From NCBI RefSeq assembly GCF_001400735.1, contig NZ_LJPW01000188.1, positions 1 through 64,000 of the forward strand: DNA of 64,000 nucleotides, read 5' to 3'. Positions within the stretch are counted from its first letter, which is position 1; each line of letters opens with the position of its first letter. Positions 25,466-34,475 of this stretch are shown here, piece by piece. This DNA comes from Pseudomonas caricapapayae. GTDB lineage: Bacteria > Pseudomonadota > Gammaproteobacteria > Pseudomonadales > Pseudomonadaceae. Below the pieces are notes generated by a model. The model was given only the letters and a program-made list of their open reading frames with translations. It made no database searches and had not been told where the DNA came from. The position numbers and the translations under genes are program-made.

Positions 25466-25768
25466 ATGACTTACAACTGGGACCTTATCGAGCGTTTGTT
25501 GCACGAGGTGCAGAACAACGGCACCCATCCGACATCCACCGAATTCGAAACGCTTTTGAATCGCAGCTATATCGAACCGCGCCCTCGCGAGGAAGGCGGA
25601 GATGGCTCGACTTATATCCTTACAAAGCGTGGCGCAAGCTTGCTGGCTTTGATCGACAGCAGCATTCCGGGCAATGATCATCCGCGCCAGGTGCTCAATG
25701 AGCAGGCAGGCGACCCGCTTGACCCCGTGCTCTTCGACACCATCGCTAAAAAGCCACAGATCGCCTGA
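25466..25768 (+). CDS. Small winged-helix-like protein (DUF2513-like)
   Basis: A 100-aa protein with a strong GGAGG site. The order YNWDLIERLLHEVQNN, then YIEPRPRE, then TYILTKRGASLLALID looks like a small winged helix of the DUF2513/YjcQ kind, where the wing ends in a T-x-x-G-x-x-L-L block. No signal peptide. Role unknown; DNA binding is possible. A repeat array starts 27 bases after its stop. Confidence 0.65.
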   Translation: MTYNWDLIERLLHEVQNNGTHPTSTEFETLLNRSYIEPRPREEGGDGSTYILTKRGASLLALIDSSIPGNDHPRQVLNEQAGDPLDPVLFDTIAKKPQIA

Positions 25769-25794
25769 AACCGCTGACACCCCGCATGCCAGTT

Positions 25795-26195
25795 CAAGGC
25801 AGGACGCAGAGCGTCCGGAACGGCGTGCCCACGCGGAGCATGGGCACGATAGTCAGAGAGCTATCGTTAGTCAGAGAGCTATCGTTCCTCGCGCTCCGCG
25901 TGGGAATGCCTTGGGTGACGCTCCGCGTCACGATTTTGCGCCGCGCCGCGCCGCGCTCAAGGCAGGACGCAGAGCGTCCGGAACGGCGTGCCCACGCGGA
26001 GCATGGGCACGATAGTCAGAGAGCTATCGTAGTCAGAGAGCTATCGTTCCTCACGCTCCGCGTGGGAATGCCTTGGGTGACGCTCCGCGTCACGATTTTG
26101 CGCCGCGCCGCGTGCTCAAGGCAGAACGCAGAGCGCCCGTAACGGCATACCACGCGGAGCATGGGCACGATAGTTGTGGTGAGAGGGCTATCGGG
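25795..26195. repeat. Array of ~160-bp imperfect tandem repeats (2.4 copies)
   Basis: Units begin CAAGGCAGGACGCAGAGCG at 25795, 25958 and 26116 (GCAGAACGC in the last). Each holds palindromic pieces: GTGACGCTCCGCGTCAC, and a hairpin from CCACGCGGAGCATGGG. Within the first unit an 18-bp segment (AGTCAGAGAGCTATCGTT) is doubled. Shared words (GGAACGGC, GCGTGGGAATGC) link it to the larger array at 60800-61675, so both are one REP-like family. It sits between convergent genes and may end transcription from both. Confidence 0.9.
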
Positions 26196-27059
26196 TCACT
26201 TCTGCGACTTCAGGCAATCCAGATCGGTAAAGTCCTTGCGCATGTCGGCGATCCGGCTCAGCAGTCGGGAGCGTTGTTCCGGGGTGCTCATGGCCGTGAT
26301 GTCGACAATCAAGGATATCGCTGCCTTCTCTGTCTGGTCGTAGGCTTTTCGATACTCAGGCGTCCAGAATGTCTCACGGTCCTGCAGCAGTGCCGCGATA
26401 CGTTGCGGGAAGTCGCTGGCCTGACGCTGCTGGACAGTGGCGAGGAACAGGTTCTGCCAGCGCGTACGGTTTTCGATCCAGGCCTTGTTCTGCTCGCCGA
26501 GGGAAGCGGACCAGGTCTGAATGCGGTCTTTCTGCGCCTGATTGAGTTTGCCGATCCACGGCGTCAGGCGTTTTTGCATGCGATCGGCACGCTCCGCGAC
26601 CTGGCGTTCCAGTGGCTGCTCGAGGTATTTGTTTTCACGTTTGCGCTGATCCTTGGCGAACGACTCCTGCATCTCCTGCACCTGCTTGTCGTCAAAGCGC
26701 GAAAGCAGTTCTACCGCAGACGGGGTGATTTCCTTCGATATTTTCGCGATCGCTTCTTTGGCTTCGCGAGTGCGAGCCTCCAGCCCCTCGTAGGTTACCT
26801 GGTCGTTCTTGACCATGTCCTCAAGCTTGTCCAGCCAGGTCAGGTACTCCGGCAACTGGGTACTGCAATGCCAGCTCAAGTGCTGCTTGAGGCGTACATC
26901 CAGCCAGCTTTTCTGCTCCGAGTTCATATCCAGGTAATCGCTGAGCGTCCAGGGAATGATCACGTCGAGATTGCGATACGCCAGTCCGACCTGGTTGCAT
27001 CCTGCAAGCAGTGACACGGTCATCATCAGCGTGATGAGGGCTTTGAATAAAGACTGCAT
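26196..27059 (-). CDS. DUF6279 family lipoprotein
   Basis: A 287-aa lipoprotein: signal with lipobox LLAGC (Cys at about 21), then YRNLDVIIPWTLSDYLDMN, the opening I associate with DUF6279. The rest is strongly helical and charged (RERKRENKYLEQPLERQ-like stretches; AERADRMQKRLTPWIGKL), suggesting coiled coils in the periplasm. Function unknown. Its 3' end touches the repeat array. Confidence 0.85.
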   Translation of the reverse strand: MQSLFKALITLMMTVSLLAGCNQVGLAYRNLDVIIPWTLSDYLDMNSEQKSWLDVRLKQHLSWHCSTQLPEYLTWLDKLEDMVKNDQVTYEGLEARTREAKEAIAKISKEITPSAVELLSRFDDKQVQEMQESFAKDQRKRENKYLEQPLERQVAERADRMQKRLTPWIGKLNQAQKDRIQTWSASLGEQNKAWIENRTRWQNLFLATVQQRQASDFPQRIAALLQDRETFWTPEYRKAYDQTEKAAISLIVDITAMSTPEQRSRLLSRIADMRKDFTDLDCLKSQK

Positions 27060-27128
27060 GACAACTCCTTGGCGTACTGACGTGCAGTAGAGGAGTGTAG
27101 CGTCTGGCAGTTCAACCGGTTTCGAGCT

Positions 27129-27857
27129 TTAGAAGAAGGACCGTACCGCTTTGAGCGTGAACGTCCCTTCGCAGCGGGCATTGTGACCGCTATAGACGCT
27201 GCAATCGCCGCCGCTCAGGCTTGAGCCGCTGTAGATGAGGTTCATGTCGATGCCCAGCCAGGGGCGTGACAGGTTCAGCGACCAGTCGTTGAATCCGTTG
27301 ATCAGCCCACCGTCGGCGGAAGACTGCGGGGTGTCGAACTGATGATTGGCATATTGCATGCGTACGCCCACCCCCAATTGCTCGATGGCACCCAGATCGA
27401 CAAATACTGTGCTGTCACGCGTGCCGACATCGTTACTGAATGCGGCACCGATCCTGCTGTTTTGCATCCGCAGCCCGGCGTAGAACTCGTGGCTGTCGAT
27501 CTGGCTGGTGTCGGGATAGCTGTAACGAATCATCCCCAGCTCGTAGCCCAGGGTATTATCGAAAGGCTTCTTGAAGCCCATGTAGGAATCAAGCTCCATT
27601 CCTGTATCGGAGGCGAAGCCCATGTTGGGTGCCCATTGTCCGAAGTAGAAGCCGCTCTCGTGGGTCAGGTCCAGCCCGCCATGAAAGGAACCCGAGCCGC
27701 CGCTGGGCGTCACCAGGCCTTGCGCCATACTGCGTGTAGGCGTAGTGGCAAGTTTCAGGTCGAAGTCGCCCAGATCCCGCTCCATAACCTGGGCAGAGAC
27801 GGACTGACAGACAATCATGGCGCTGAAAGACAGCACATGTAAGCGATGACTGAGCAT
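27129..27857 (-). CDS. TorF family putative porin
   Basis: A 242-aa outer-membrane beta-barrel candidate with a signal peptide (MLSHRLHVLSFSAMIVCQSVSA). Strands such as GLDLTHESGFYFGQWAPN and SWLSLNLSRP-type repeats (DWSLNLSRPWLGIDMNLIYS) fit the TorF (Gcw_chp) family, and the protein ends in Phe-Phe, the usual barrel signal. A Cys pair near the end (DCSVYSGHNARC) is likely a disulphide. Substrate unknown. Upstream gene of the DUF6279 lipoprotein, 69 bases apart. Confidence 0.85.
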   Translation of the reverse strand: MLSHRLHVLSFSAMIVCQSVSAQVMERDLGDFDLKLATTPTRSMAQGLVTPSGGSGSFHGGLDLTHESGFYFGQWAPNMGFASDTGMELDSYMGFKKPFDNTLGYELGMIRYSYPDTSQIDSHEFYAGLRMQNSRIGAAFSNDVGTRDSTVFVDLGAIEQLGVGVRMQYANHQFDTPQSSADGGLINGFNDWSLNLSRPWLGIDMNLIYSGSSLSGGDCSVYSGHNARCEGTFTLKAVRSFF

Positions 27858-28001
27858 GGCTCACTCCTTGATCTGCGAGGAGTGTGGTCAGGGATGGCGT
27901 ATCGAAAATGGCTCAGGAGCCGACACAAGCCGCGAGCTAGAGCCTCGCAAGCATACCGTTGAAATGTGCTGCGGGCGCACCGTTCGTCGATCCGTTGTGT
28001 G

Positions 28002-28514
28002 TCAGTTAGCCGCAGTGGTGCGTGCGGACGGGATGATCAACCCGCGAATCACTACCAGCGCCTGCTGAAACGAAGGGTAGCCGCTCCTGGCGACGTCCAG
28101 TTGCGCGTATTCGGCTTGATAGCGCTCGGCAAGTTTGGGATCACTGACGCTCAATTGCTGGGAAAGCAGAGCGATGGCCAACGGATGTTTGTGTTTTGCA
28201 GCAGTTTGCAACAAGTCGATGATCTGTTTGTGATCGGCCTGCTGGCGAATCAGCAATACAGCCTGATAGAACTCGGCTTCGCCCGACGCGTCGTCAAGCG
28301 CGGCACGGCGCAGCATGGCTTCAGCCAGTTCGTAGTTTTCGCGGTTGTCTTCGCTGATCAGCAACTTGGCCTGAAGCATGTCGTTTTGATAGAGCAGATG
28401 CTCTGCCCGGCAAGGGCTGTCGGTGAGCTGACTGTCGTTTGGGCCGTTTTCGCAGTGCTGCGATGCGCAGCCGCCAAGGTAGACAAGTGCGCCGAAAAGC
28501 ATCCAGTTCTTCAT
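28002..28514 (-). CDS. Lipoprotein of unknown function with Sel1-like helical repeats
   Basis: A 170-aa protein if started at 28514 (MKNWMLFGALVYLGGCASQ), which gives a proper lipobox (LGGC); the longer frame to 28568 would hide it. After a Cys-rich start (HCENG, SPCRAEHLLYQ) come helices with a repeat feel: YELAEAMLRRAALDDASGEA and DLLQTAAKHKHPLAIALLSQ, reminiscent of Sel1/TPR units. Probably anchored in the periplasm. Function unknown. Confidence 0.7.
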   Translation of the reverse strand: MKNWMLFGALVYLGGCASQHCENGPNDSQLTDSPCRAEHLLYQNDMLQAKLLISEDNRENYELAEAMLRRAALDDASGEAEFYQAVLLIRQQADHKQIIDLLQTAAKHKHPLAIALLSQQLSVSDPKLAERYQAEYAQLDVARSGYPSFQQALVVIRGLIIPSARTTAAN

Positions 28515-28681
28515 TCGAGCATTCCACAAAGGAGATAACGTCCAGAGCGTGATCCAGCTCGTGGTCATAGTGATATCAGAGGAGAGAGTAGCAGCGTGAC
28601 CGGAGGAATATCCAGCGAAGGATGGTCAATCTAGCGCCTTGAGCGTCAAGGCGCATAGAGATCGACAGGCAGGGCGCGGTT

Positions 28682-28870
28682 TTACTTTTTACCGAGATTG
28701 ATCTGCTTGGACGGTGCGAAGGTCTGGCCACTCACGCCTTTGGCAATTTGCTGGATTTCACCGCCGGACTTCAGGAAAGCTGCAATCTGCGCGTTGATCG
28801 AGTCGCTCGTTTCAACGGCTGGGGCGGGTTTGGCTTTCGAGTGGGATGCTTTGATACGCATGGCTGCCAT
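28682..28870 (-). CDS. Small basic protein conserved-looking in pseudomonads
   Basis: A 62-aa protein, rich in Lys and Ala at the start (MRIKASHSKAKPAPAVE), with a compact second half: AQIAAFLKSGGEIQQIAKGV then SGQTFAPSKQINLGKK. The FLKSGGEIQQI block looks conserved from memory in pseudomonads. AAGG lies before the first ATG; the second ATG at residue 4 is an alternative. Size and charge suggest a nucleic-acid or ribosome-associated role, not shown. Confidence 0.65.
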   Translation of the reverse strand: MAAMRIKASHSKAKPAPAVETSDSINAQIAAFLKSGGEIQQIAKGVSGQTFAPSKQINLGKK

Positions 28871-29175
28871 TTACCTTCATAAACGTAATACGGCCAGCCA
28901 GAGTACAGGAAACGCTTGATTATTGCTTGGCAAATATGGCATTCGCCCGAGGTCAGCCTGTGCGCCGAGTGGCGTCGGTTTTACGCAATAAAATCTAACG
29001 CCATGTTTTCAAAGGAAAGTTTTTCCTTGTGAAGCGTTGCGCCGCGCAGATGAGGCAAAACGTTTCAAGCCGGGAAACTGACGAGTGGAAGCTGCACCGG
29101 CACCTTCTGCCATGCAGCGCGAACCCGGCCACAAAGTCGGGTAGAATGCCGCCCACGTAATGAGGGTATCTGGAA

Positions 29176-30012
29176 ATGGCTTTAATCGGGCGCTACAACA
29201 GCTTGCAAATCGTCAAGCACACGAACTTCGGTCTGTATCTGGACGGTGCGCAGGATGGTGAAATCCTTCTGCCCAACCGGTATATCCCCAAGGACGTTCC
29301 TACCGAAGATGAAGACTGGCTCAATGTGTTCATCTATCTGGACAGCGAAGACAAGCTGATCGCCACCACTGAAAAACCCAAAGTGCAGGTCGGTGAGTTC
29401 GCCAGCCTCAAGGTGGTTGAAGTCAACAGCATCGGCGTGTTCCTCGATTGGGGGCTGCCCAAGGATCTGTTGCTGCCGTACTCCGAAGAGAAGCGCACCC
29501 TGCAGGCCGGTGACTACTGCGTGGTCCACGTTTATCTCGACAAACACACGCGGCGCATCACCGCCACTGCGCGTCTTGATCGCTATCTGGACAAGACTCC
29601 AGCCAGCTACAGCGTAGGGCAGGAGGTTGATCTGCTGGTGGCTGAAGCGACCGACATGGGCTTCAAGGCGATCATCAACAACAAGCACTGGGGCCTGATT
29701 CACAAGAACGAAGTGTTCAAGTTCATGCGCGCCGGCAAGCAGGAAAAAGGCTACATCAAGGAAGTCCGTGCCGACGGCAACATCAGCCTGAGTCTGCAGC
29801 CAGTAGGCGCAGAGGCAGCAAGCAGTCTGAACTCCAAGATTCTCGCCAGGCTGCGCGAGAACAACGGCACGCTGCCCGTCAGTGATAAAAGCGATCCACA
29901 GGTCATCAGCAACCTGTTCGGCGTCAGCAAGGGCAACTTCAAGAAAGCTATTGGTGCCTTGTATAAGCAGGGTCAGATCGTGATTCACGCCGATCGTATC
30001 GAGCTGGTCTGA
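29176..30012 (+). CDS. CvfB-like S1 RNA-binding protein
   Basis: A 278-aa protein with three S1-type OB folds (about 1-65, 68-135, 145-215) and a C-terminal winged helix (about 220-278: SNLFGVSKGNFKKAIGALYK). The opening GRYNSLQIVKHTNFGLYLDG matches the CvfB/YitL family. CvfB in Staphylococcus binds RNA and affects virulence gene expression; in pseudomonads its targets are unknown. GAGGGTATCTGGAA upstream gives a modest ribosome site. It stands alone. Confidence 0.92.
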   Translation: MALIGRYNSLQIVKHTNFGLYLDGAQDGEILLPNRYIPKDVPTEDEDWLNVFIYLDSEDKLIATTEKPKVQVGEFASLKVVEVNSIGVFLDWGLPKDLLLPYSEEKRTLQAGDYCVVHVYLDKHTRRITATARLDRYLDKTPASYSVGQEVDLLVAEATDMGFKAIINNKHWGLIHKNEVFKFMRAGKQEKGYIKEVRADGNISLSLQPVGAEAASSLNSKILARLRENNGTLPVSDKSDPQVISNLFGVSKGNFKKAIGALYKQGQIVIHADRIELV

Positions 30013-30057
30013 ACCGAGCATTGTGGCCTGGATACCTGAGTGCGCAGCCGGTGCGCC

Positions 30058-30690
30058 TCAGGACCAGGCTGAAAGCGCGTCTATTTCCCGACTCAGGCGG
30101 TCGAACGGCAAAGTGCCGTTGAATACCCGGGCCTGCTCCAGTGCTTCGTCATTGCGTCGCAGCAGCAGGACCGGCACCGCTCTGAGGCCTAGCTTCTGCG
30201 CCAATTGCTGATCTTCCAGCACGGTGCTTTCATACTCGCTGGCGTTGAGTGCCCGCTCCATGGCTTGCCGGTCCAGTCCGGTGGTTGCAGCCAGGTCCAG
30301 CAACGTAAGTGTCTCGCCTATATCCAGGCCTTTTTCAAAAAACGCCTTGAAAGCCTCCTTGTGGAATCTGTCAAAACTTCCTGCGTTTCTGGCAAACGCG
30401 GCCGCTTCCAGAACCTTGCGGCTGCGCGGCTGCACGGCTGGCATCTTCATCATGACCTGGCGTCTGTCGGCCATCGGCAGCACTGATCGTGACCAGGTTT
30501 CCCGCAGATAATCGGCATTCGGATCAAGCAGCGCCAACGGATCGGGGCGCAGTTCAAAGGCGTGCCAGCTGAATTCGAGCTGTTCACCATAGGTACGCTG
30601 AAGCTGTTCCAGGACCGTCAGTTGCAGGTAGCAGAACGGACAGACATAGTCGCTCCAGACATCGATTTTCAAGGGTCCAACAGTGTTCAT
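30058..30690 (-). CDS. DsbA family oxidoreductase (FrnE-like)
   Basis: A 210-aa thioredoxin-fold protein without signal peptide, so cytoplasmic. The active site is CPFC at about 18-21 (DVWSDYVCPFCYLQL); a helical insertion follows, and the cis-Pro region is GLRAVPVLLL. It fits the FrnE group of thiol-disulphide oxidoreductases, some of which protect against oxidative stress or isomerise aromatic substrates. Confidence 0.92.
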   Translation of the reverse strand: MNTVGPLKIDVWSDYVCPFCYLQLTVLEQLQRTYGEQLEFSWHAFELRPDPLALLDPNADYLRETWSRSVLPMADRRQVMMKMPAVQPRSRKVLEAAAFARNAGSFDRFHKEAFKAFFEKGLDIGETLTLLDLAATTGLDRQAMERALNASEYESTVLEDQQLAQKLGLRAVPVLLLRRNDEALEQARVFNGTLPFDRLSREIDALSAWS

Positions 30691-30834
30691 TTGGTTAAAA
30701 CTCCATAACGCTAACTAACACTGACTCCCTTGGCCTTTTAAAAGTCCTGACGTTGGACGGATCGTTGTCTACCTTTGGTCGGTCATACCCTGAGGCGGGC
30801 TTTCCCAGACCCGGAATTTCATCAAGGACGCGCC

Positions 30835-31236
30835 ATGAAAAAACTACTGATCGCTTACGTCGGCACATTGCTGGCGTTTCTGATCCTCGACGGATTATGG
30901 CTGGGCGTGCTCATGGGGCCGACCTACCGTGAATGGCTCGGACCGCTGATGCTTGCGACACCCGTGGCAGGGCCTGCAATAGCGTTCTATCTGCTCTACG
31001 GGGCGGGCGTGGTGTTTTTTGGCGTGCTGCCGGCGGTCAGAGAGCAGCGACTGAGCCACGCGACCTTGTTCAGCGGCCTGTTGGGGCTGATTGCCTATGG
31101 CACTTATGACCTGACCAACTGGGCCACCTTGCAGGGCTGGCCTGCCCGGCTGGCGTTGGTCGACCTTGCGTGGGGCACGCTGGTGTCGGCGCTGGCGGGT
31201 ACGGCAGGGTATCTGGCGGTGCGCCGGTTTGCCTAA
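30835..31236 (+). CDS. DUF2177 family inner-membrane protein
   Basis: A 133-aa protein with four membrane spans (first KKLLIAYVGTLLAFLILDGL). DGLWLGVLMGPTYREWLG and IAYGTYDLTNWATLQGWP are the DUF2177 hallmarks. The start at 30835 is preceded by GACGCGCC with only a weak ribosome site; the frame opens at 30775. Function unknown. Confidence 0.9.
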   Translation: MKKLLIAYVGTLLAFLILDGLWLGVLMGPTYREWLGPLMLATPVAGPAIAFYLLYGAGVVFFGVLPAVREQRLSHATLFSGLLGLIAYGTYDLTNWATLQGWPARLALVDLAWGTLVSALAGTAGYLAVRRFA

Positions 31237-31249
31237 AGCCATGCGCCGA

Positions 31250-31277
31250 AAGAAAGTTGCTGGCTGGCAACTTTCTT
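31250..31277 (+). terminator. Hairpin between convergent genes
   Basis: AAGAAAGTTGC, loop TGGCTG, GCAACTTTCTT: an 11-bp stem between the DUF2177 gene and the convergent gene ending at 31328. T-rich arms let it act on both strands. Confidence 0.75.
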
Positions 31278-31327
31278 GCGGTACGCGTGCACAAGCATGG
31301 CCGCAGTTGCAGTCACTGTGCTCGCCG

Positions 31328-31708
31328 TTACTTTTGCAGGAAGCCGGCAAAGCTCAGGTTGCTGCCCTTGGGGCGCATGTCCTTGAGAAACGAGTCCTTG
31401 TCGGCGCTCAGTTCCAGGCTGACGGTCGGTTTGCGCTTGTCCGCATTGCGTACCTCAAGGCCTTCCATGTGGTCGCGCATGAACACGGTGGTCACTTTCA
31501 GGTGCAGTAACCGGTCGGTCTCAGGGGTGTGCAGCAACAGGTGCAGCCATTCGTACTGACCTACTTGCAGGCGCGGCACCGGCAGGTCAAACCACCAGAT
31601 GTTTCTTTTAGGGTCCAGTACGGCGAAGTGCGTGTTGTTGACGCCGAGCACTGCGCCGCCCAGATCCTGGTTTCTGCGTGCAATGGCCAGCTTTTTATCG
31701 AGTTTCAT
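31328..31708 (-). CDS. Unknown cytoplasmic protein
   Basis: A 126-aa protein started at 31708, where AGGAACGTT precedes the ATG. Blocks: MKLDKKLAIARRNQDLGGAV, VLDPKRNIWWFDLPVPRLQ and YEWLHLLLHTPETDRLLHLK. The pattern of Trp-rich strands suggests a small beta-rich fold; no signal peptide. No family recognised. It stands alone between convergent and divergent neighbours. Confidence 0.7.
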   Translation of the reverse strand: MKLDKKLAIARRNQDLGGAVLGVNNTHFAVLDPKRNIWWFDLPVPRLQVGQYEWLHLLLHTPETDRLLHLKVTTVFMRDHMEGLEVRNADKRKPTVSLELSADKDSFLKDMRPKGSNLSFAGFLQK

Positions 31709-31949
31709 AACGTTCCTGTGAATCGGTTTGTCAGCGTGTCGGCCCTGCCAGACAACAATGGCGCGCATTCTCGCACAAACCTCGGTGCAAACTCGCCATC
31801 AGTGGGCTGAATGCGCACCTGTGAGGTGGCAGACGAGCGGCACGGAGCGGCTCGAAAATAGTTGAAACTCTTCGCAGCGGCGACAGGTCAACCTTTTGTC
31901 GAGTACGACATCCGATTCCAGCGCGGTCTTCAGACCCAGTAGATTTCCG

Positions 31950-32141
31950 ATGAGCAGCACCAGCGATAAAGCCAAAGGTATGGCCAACGAAGCAGTTGGT
32001 AACGTCAAGCAGGCTGTTGGCAAGGCCACCGATAACACCAAACTGCGGGCTGAAGGCAAGGCGCAAGAGCTGAAAGGCGAAGGCCAGCAGGCCAAAGGCA
32101 ATGCCAAGGACGCGATCAAGAAGGGCGTCGACAAGGCCTGA
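31950..32141 (+). CDS. CsbD-like stress protein
   Basis: A 63-aa very hydrophilic protein: MSSTSDKAKGMANEAVGNVK followed by QAVGKATDNTKLRAEGKAQE and KGEGQQAKGN. The K-G-x-x-x-E-x-x-G-x-x-K repeats are typical of CsbD, a small stress protein of unknown biochemical role (sigma-B-dependent in Bacillus). The start at 31950 is the one that gives the family length; the frame is open to 31896. Confidence 0.9.
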   Translation: MSSTSDKAKGMANEAVGNVKQAVGKATDNTKLRAEGKAQELKGEGQQAKGNAKDAIKKGVDKA

Positions 32142-32366
32142 GTCGATTGATCCCGGCGTTTTCCGGCCGGGAGCAGGCAATACCGATAACGGTCATCCAT
32201 GGATGGCCGTTATGCTTTCTGCTTCGCGGGACTGAAACCTTTCACGACCTGTTCAGTCAATGTGCCATCGGTATTCACGTCTTGGCTAAAGTGAGCGAGA
32301 CACTGTATGCAAAATACCGGTTTTCAGGATGTAAGGTTATCCGGTAAGGGAGCGAGAGGAAGCGCC

Positions 32367-33335
32367 ATGATTTTCCCCCATTTACGTAAATTGAAAGTCA
32401 GCAAAGTGCTGGTGAGAACCGTCAACGAATTTCTCGACGACGAGATGTCCACCTATGCCTCGGCACTGGCGTATCAAATGCTGTTTTCTCTGTTCCCGTT
32501 CCTGCTGTTTCTGATCGCCTTGATCGGTTTTCTGCATTTGCCTGACTTTTTCTCCTGGTTGCGCCTGCAATCGGAATTCCTCTTGCCGCCTCAGGCCCTT
32601 GAGCAGGTCAACCCCGTCATTGACCAATTGCAACAGTCCAAGGGTGGCTTGCTATCCATCGGTATCGTGATCGCGCTGTGGACCGCCTCGGCGGGTGTGC
32701 GCCTGATGATGAGCGCCATGAACGCTGCGTACGACGTAGTGGAAGGGCGTCCCATCTGGAAGCGACTGCCGCTGTCGATTCTCTACACCGTAGGCATTGC
32801 CGGCATGTTACTGGCGGCGGCAGCCTTTATGGTGCTGGGGCCGCAGGTGATGAACTGGATAGCCGCACAGATCGGCATGGAAGACTTCATCGTGACGCTG
32901 TGGACCATCCTGCGCTGGCCAGCCATCATCATTCTGCTGATGGTCGCTGTGGCGCTGATCTATTACGTGATGCCTGACGTCAAACAGGAGTTTCGCTTTA
33001 TCACCCCTGGCTCGGTGCTGGCCGTGGTGGTATGGATCGTCGCTTCACTGGCGTTCGGTTTTTACGTCAAGACCTTTGCCGACTACAACGCCATGTACGG
33101 CAGTATCGGCGCGATCATTGTCCTGTTGCTGTACTTCTATATTTCAGCTGCCGTGTTGTTGCTGGGGGCGGAAATGAATACCGTGATCGAGCACATGTCC
33201 GCCGAGGGCAAGGATGCAGGCGAGAAAGAAGCAGGCGATGGTCTTGGAGAGGAAAGCAGCGAAACAGGCAAGCAGCACGTTTCCGGCCTGGGCCGCGATC
33301 ACTCGGTCCCGCTGCAGAAGGCTGACGAAACCTGA
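32367..33335 (+). CDS. YihY/BrkB family inner-membrane protein
   Basis: A 322-aa protein with six membrane spans. The start at 32367 follows GAGAGGAAG. Family blocks: DDEMSTYASALAYQMLFSLF, LWTASAGVRLMMSAMNAAYD and FGFYVKTFADYNAMYGSIGA. The C-terminal ~40 residues are charged and soluble. YihY proteins were once called ribonuclease BN by mistake; their role is unknown, perhaps transport. Peptide deformylase starts 46 bases downstream, likely in the same transcript. Confidence 0.92.
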   Translation: MIFPHLRKLKVSKVLVRTVNEFLDDEMSTYASALAYQMLFSLFPFLLFLIALIGFLHLPDFFSWLRLQSEFLLPPQALEQVNPVIDQLQQSKGGLLSIGIVIALWTASAGVRLMMSAMNAAYDVVEGRPIWKRLPLSILYTVGIAGMLLAAAAFMVLGPQVMNWIAAQIGMEDFIVTLWTILRWPAIIILLMVAVALIYYVMPDVKQEFRFITPGSVLAVVVWIVASLAFGFYVKTFADYNAMYGSIGAIIVLLLYFYISAAVLLLGAEMNTVIEHMSAEGKDAGEKEAGDGLGEESSETGKQHVSGLGRDHSVPLQKADET

Positions 33336-33381
33336 TCGCGTTCTGTGGCAAGATTGCCTTTTAGGCAAGGGACAGGCAGTC

Positions 33382-33921
33382 ATGATCCGTAACATCCTGA
33401 AGATGGGCGATGAGCGCTTGTTGCGCATCGCCCCTCCGGTGCCGGCAGACATGTTCGGCAGCAGCGAACTCGATACGCTGATTGCCGACATGTTCGAAAC
33501 CATGCACAGCGTGGGCGGTGTGGGCCTGGCAGCACCGCAGATCGGCATTGATCTGCAACTGGTCATTTTCGGCTTCGAGCGCAGCGAACGTTATCCCCAG
33601 GCTGAAGCGGTCCCTCAGACAATTCTGCTCAACCCGCTGATCACCCCGTTGAGCCCGACGCTTGAAGAGGGCTGGGAAGGGTGCCTGTCGGTGCCAGGGT
33701 TGCGGGGCATGGTGGACCGTTATCAGAGCATTCGCTACGAAGGGTTCGACCCGAACGGCCAGCCGATCGAGCGGGTTGCCCACGGTTTTCACGCGCGGGT
33801 CGTTCAGCATGAATGCGATCATTTGATCGGGCGTCTCTACCCGTCGCGCATCACCGATTTCAGCAAGTTCGGCTTTATGGACGTGATGTTCCCGGACATG
33901 GATCCGAATGCCGATGAATGA
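33382..33921 (+). CDS. def: Peptide deformylase
   Basis: A 179-aa deformylase removing the formyl group from new proteins. Motifs: GVGLAAPQIG (47-56), EGCLS with Cys101, and HECDH with His143, Glu144 and His147 as metal ligands and base. The start at 33382 follows ACAGGCAGTC, a weak site. It is not next to fmt, the usual partner of the main def gene, so this is likely a second deformylase. It may differ in substrate or conditions of use. Confidence 0.95.
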   Translation: MIRNILKMGDERLLRIAPPVPADMFGSSELDTLIADMFETMHSVGGVGLAAPQIGIDLQLVIFGFERSERYPQAEAVPQTILLNPLITPLSPTLEEGWEGCLSVPGLRGMVDRYQSIRYEGFDPNGQPIERVAHGFHARVVQHECDHLIGRLYPSRITDFSKFGFMDVMFPDMDPNADE

Positions 33922-33944
33922 TCGTCATCTGCCCGCTAAAGCCA

Positions 33945-34355
33945 CTAAGCCTGGCGACACAAGGCAATCAGAGGTTTGCTGCGACTGTAGCGCATGAACC
34001 GCTCGCCCAGGGTTTGTGGCAGACGCTGAGCTGTCGCAAACCCGGCGAGCTGGTAAAACCCAAGCAGATCAGGATGGCAGAACAGCCAGACCGGCCCGGT
34101 CTGTGGCTGCAGTGCGGCATCGATCAAACCTCGAGCCACCGCCTTTCCGCGCATCGCAGGCGCAACGAACAGCCCCGTCAGCCAATGACCCTCCGCTACT
34201 GGCGTCAGGCACAAGGCCCCGACGATTTCTGCCTGCCTGGCCACCCACGCCTGACCCTTGCTGGCCGCACGCATTGACGACTGGTGTTCGCGATAGAACT
34301 TGCCCAGTAGCGGACGACACTCATCGGGCAATGGGCAGAAGCGGATTTCGGACAT
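33945..34355 (-). CDS. GNAT family N-acetyltransferase
   Basis: A 136-aa acetyltransferase of the short kind: LCLTPVAEGHWLTGLFVAPA then MRGKAVARGLIDAAL as motif A, and FCHPDLLGFYQLAGFATAQR as the motif B end. The glycine loop R-G-K-A-V-A is a variant of the usual Q/R-x-x-G-x-G/A. Acceptor unknown. Convergent with the deformylase gene, 23 bases apart. Confidence 0.85.
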   Translation of the reverse strand: MSEIRFCPLPDECRPLLGKFYREHQSSMRAASKGQAWVARQAEIVGALCLTPVAEGHWLTGLFVAPAMRGKAVARGLIDAALQPQTGPVWLFCHPDLLGFYQLAGFATAQRLPQTLGERFMRYSRSKPLIALCRQA

Positions 34356-34475
34356 CGCTGGCAGGCTCGAAACATGGGCCTCGCATCATACAGAGGCCGA
34401 AGCCGTCACAACTAATTACCGCAGGCTGATGTCGATAGTTTCAGACCGGTTTTTCCCGCGCCATTCGAGGTGAGC

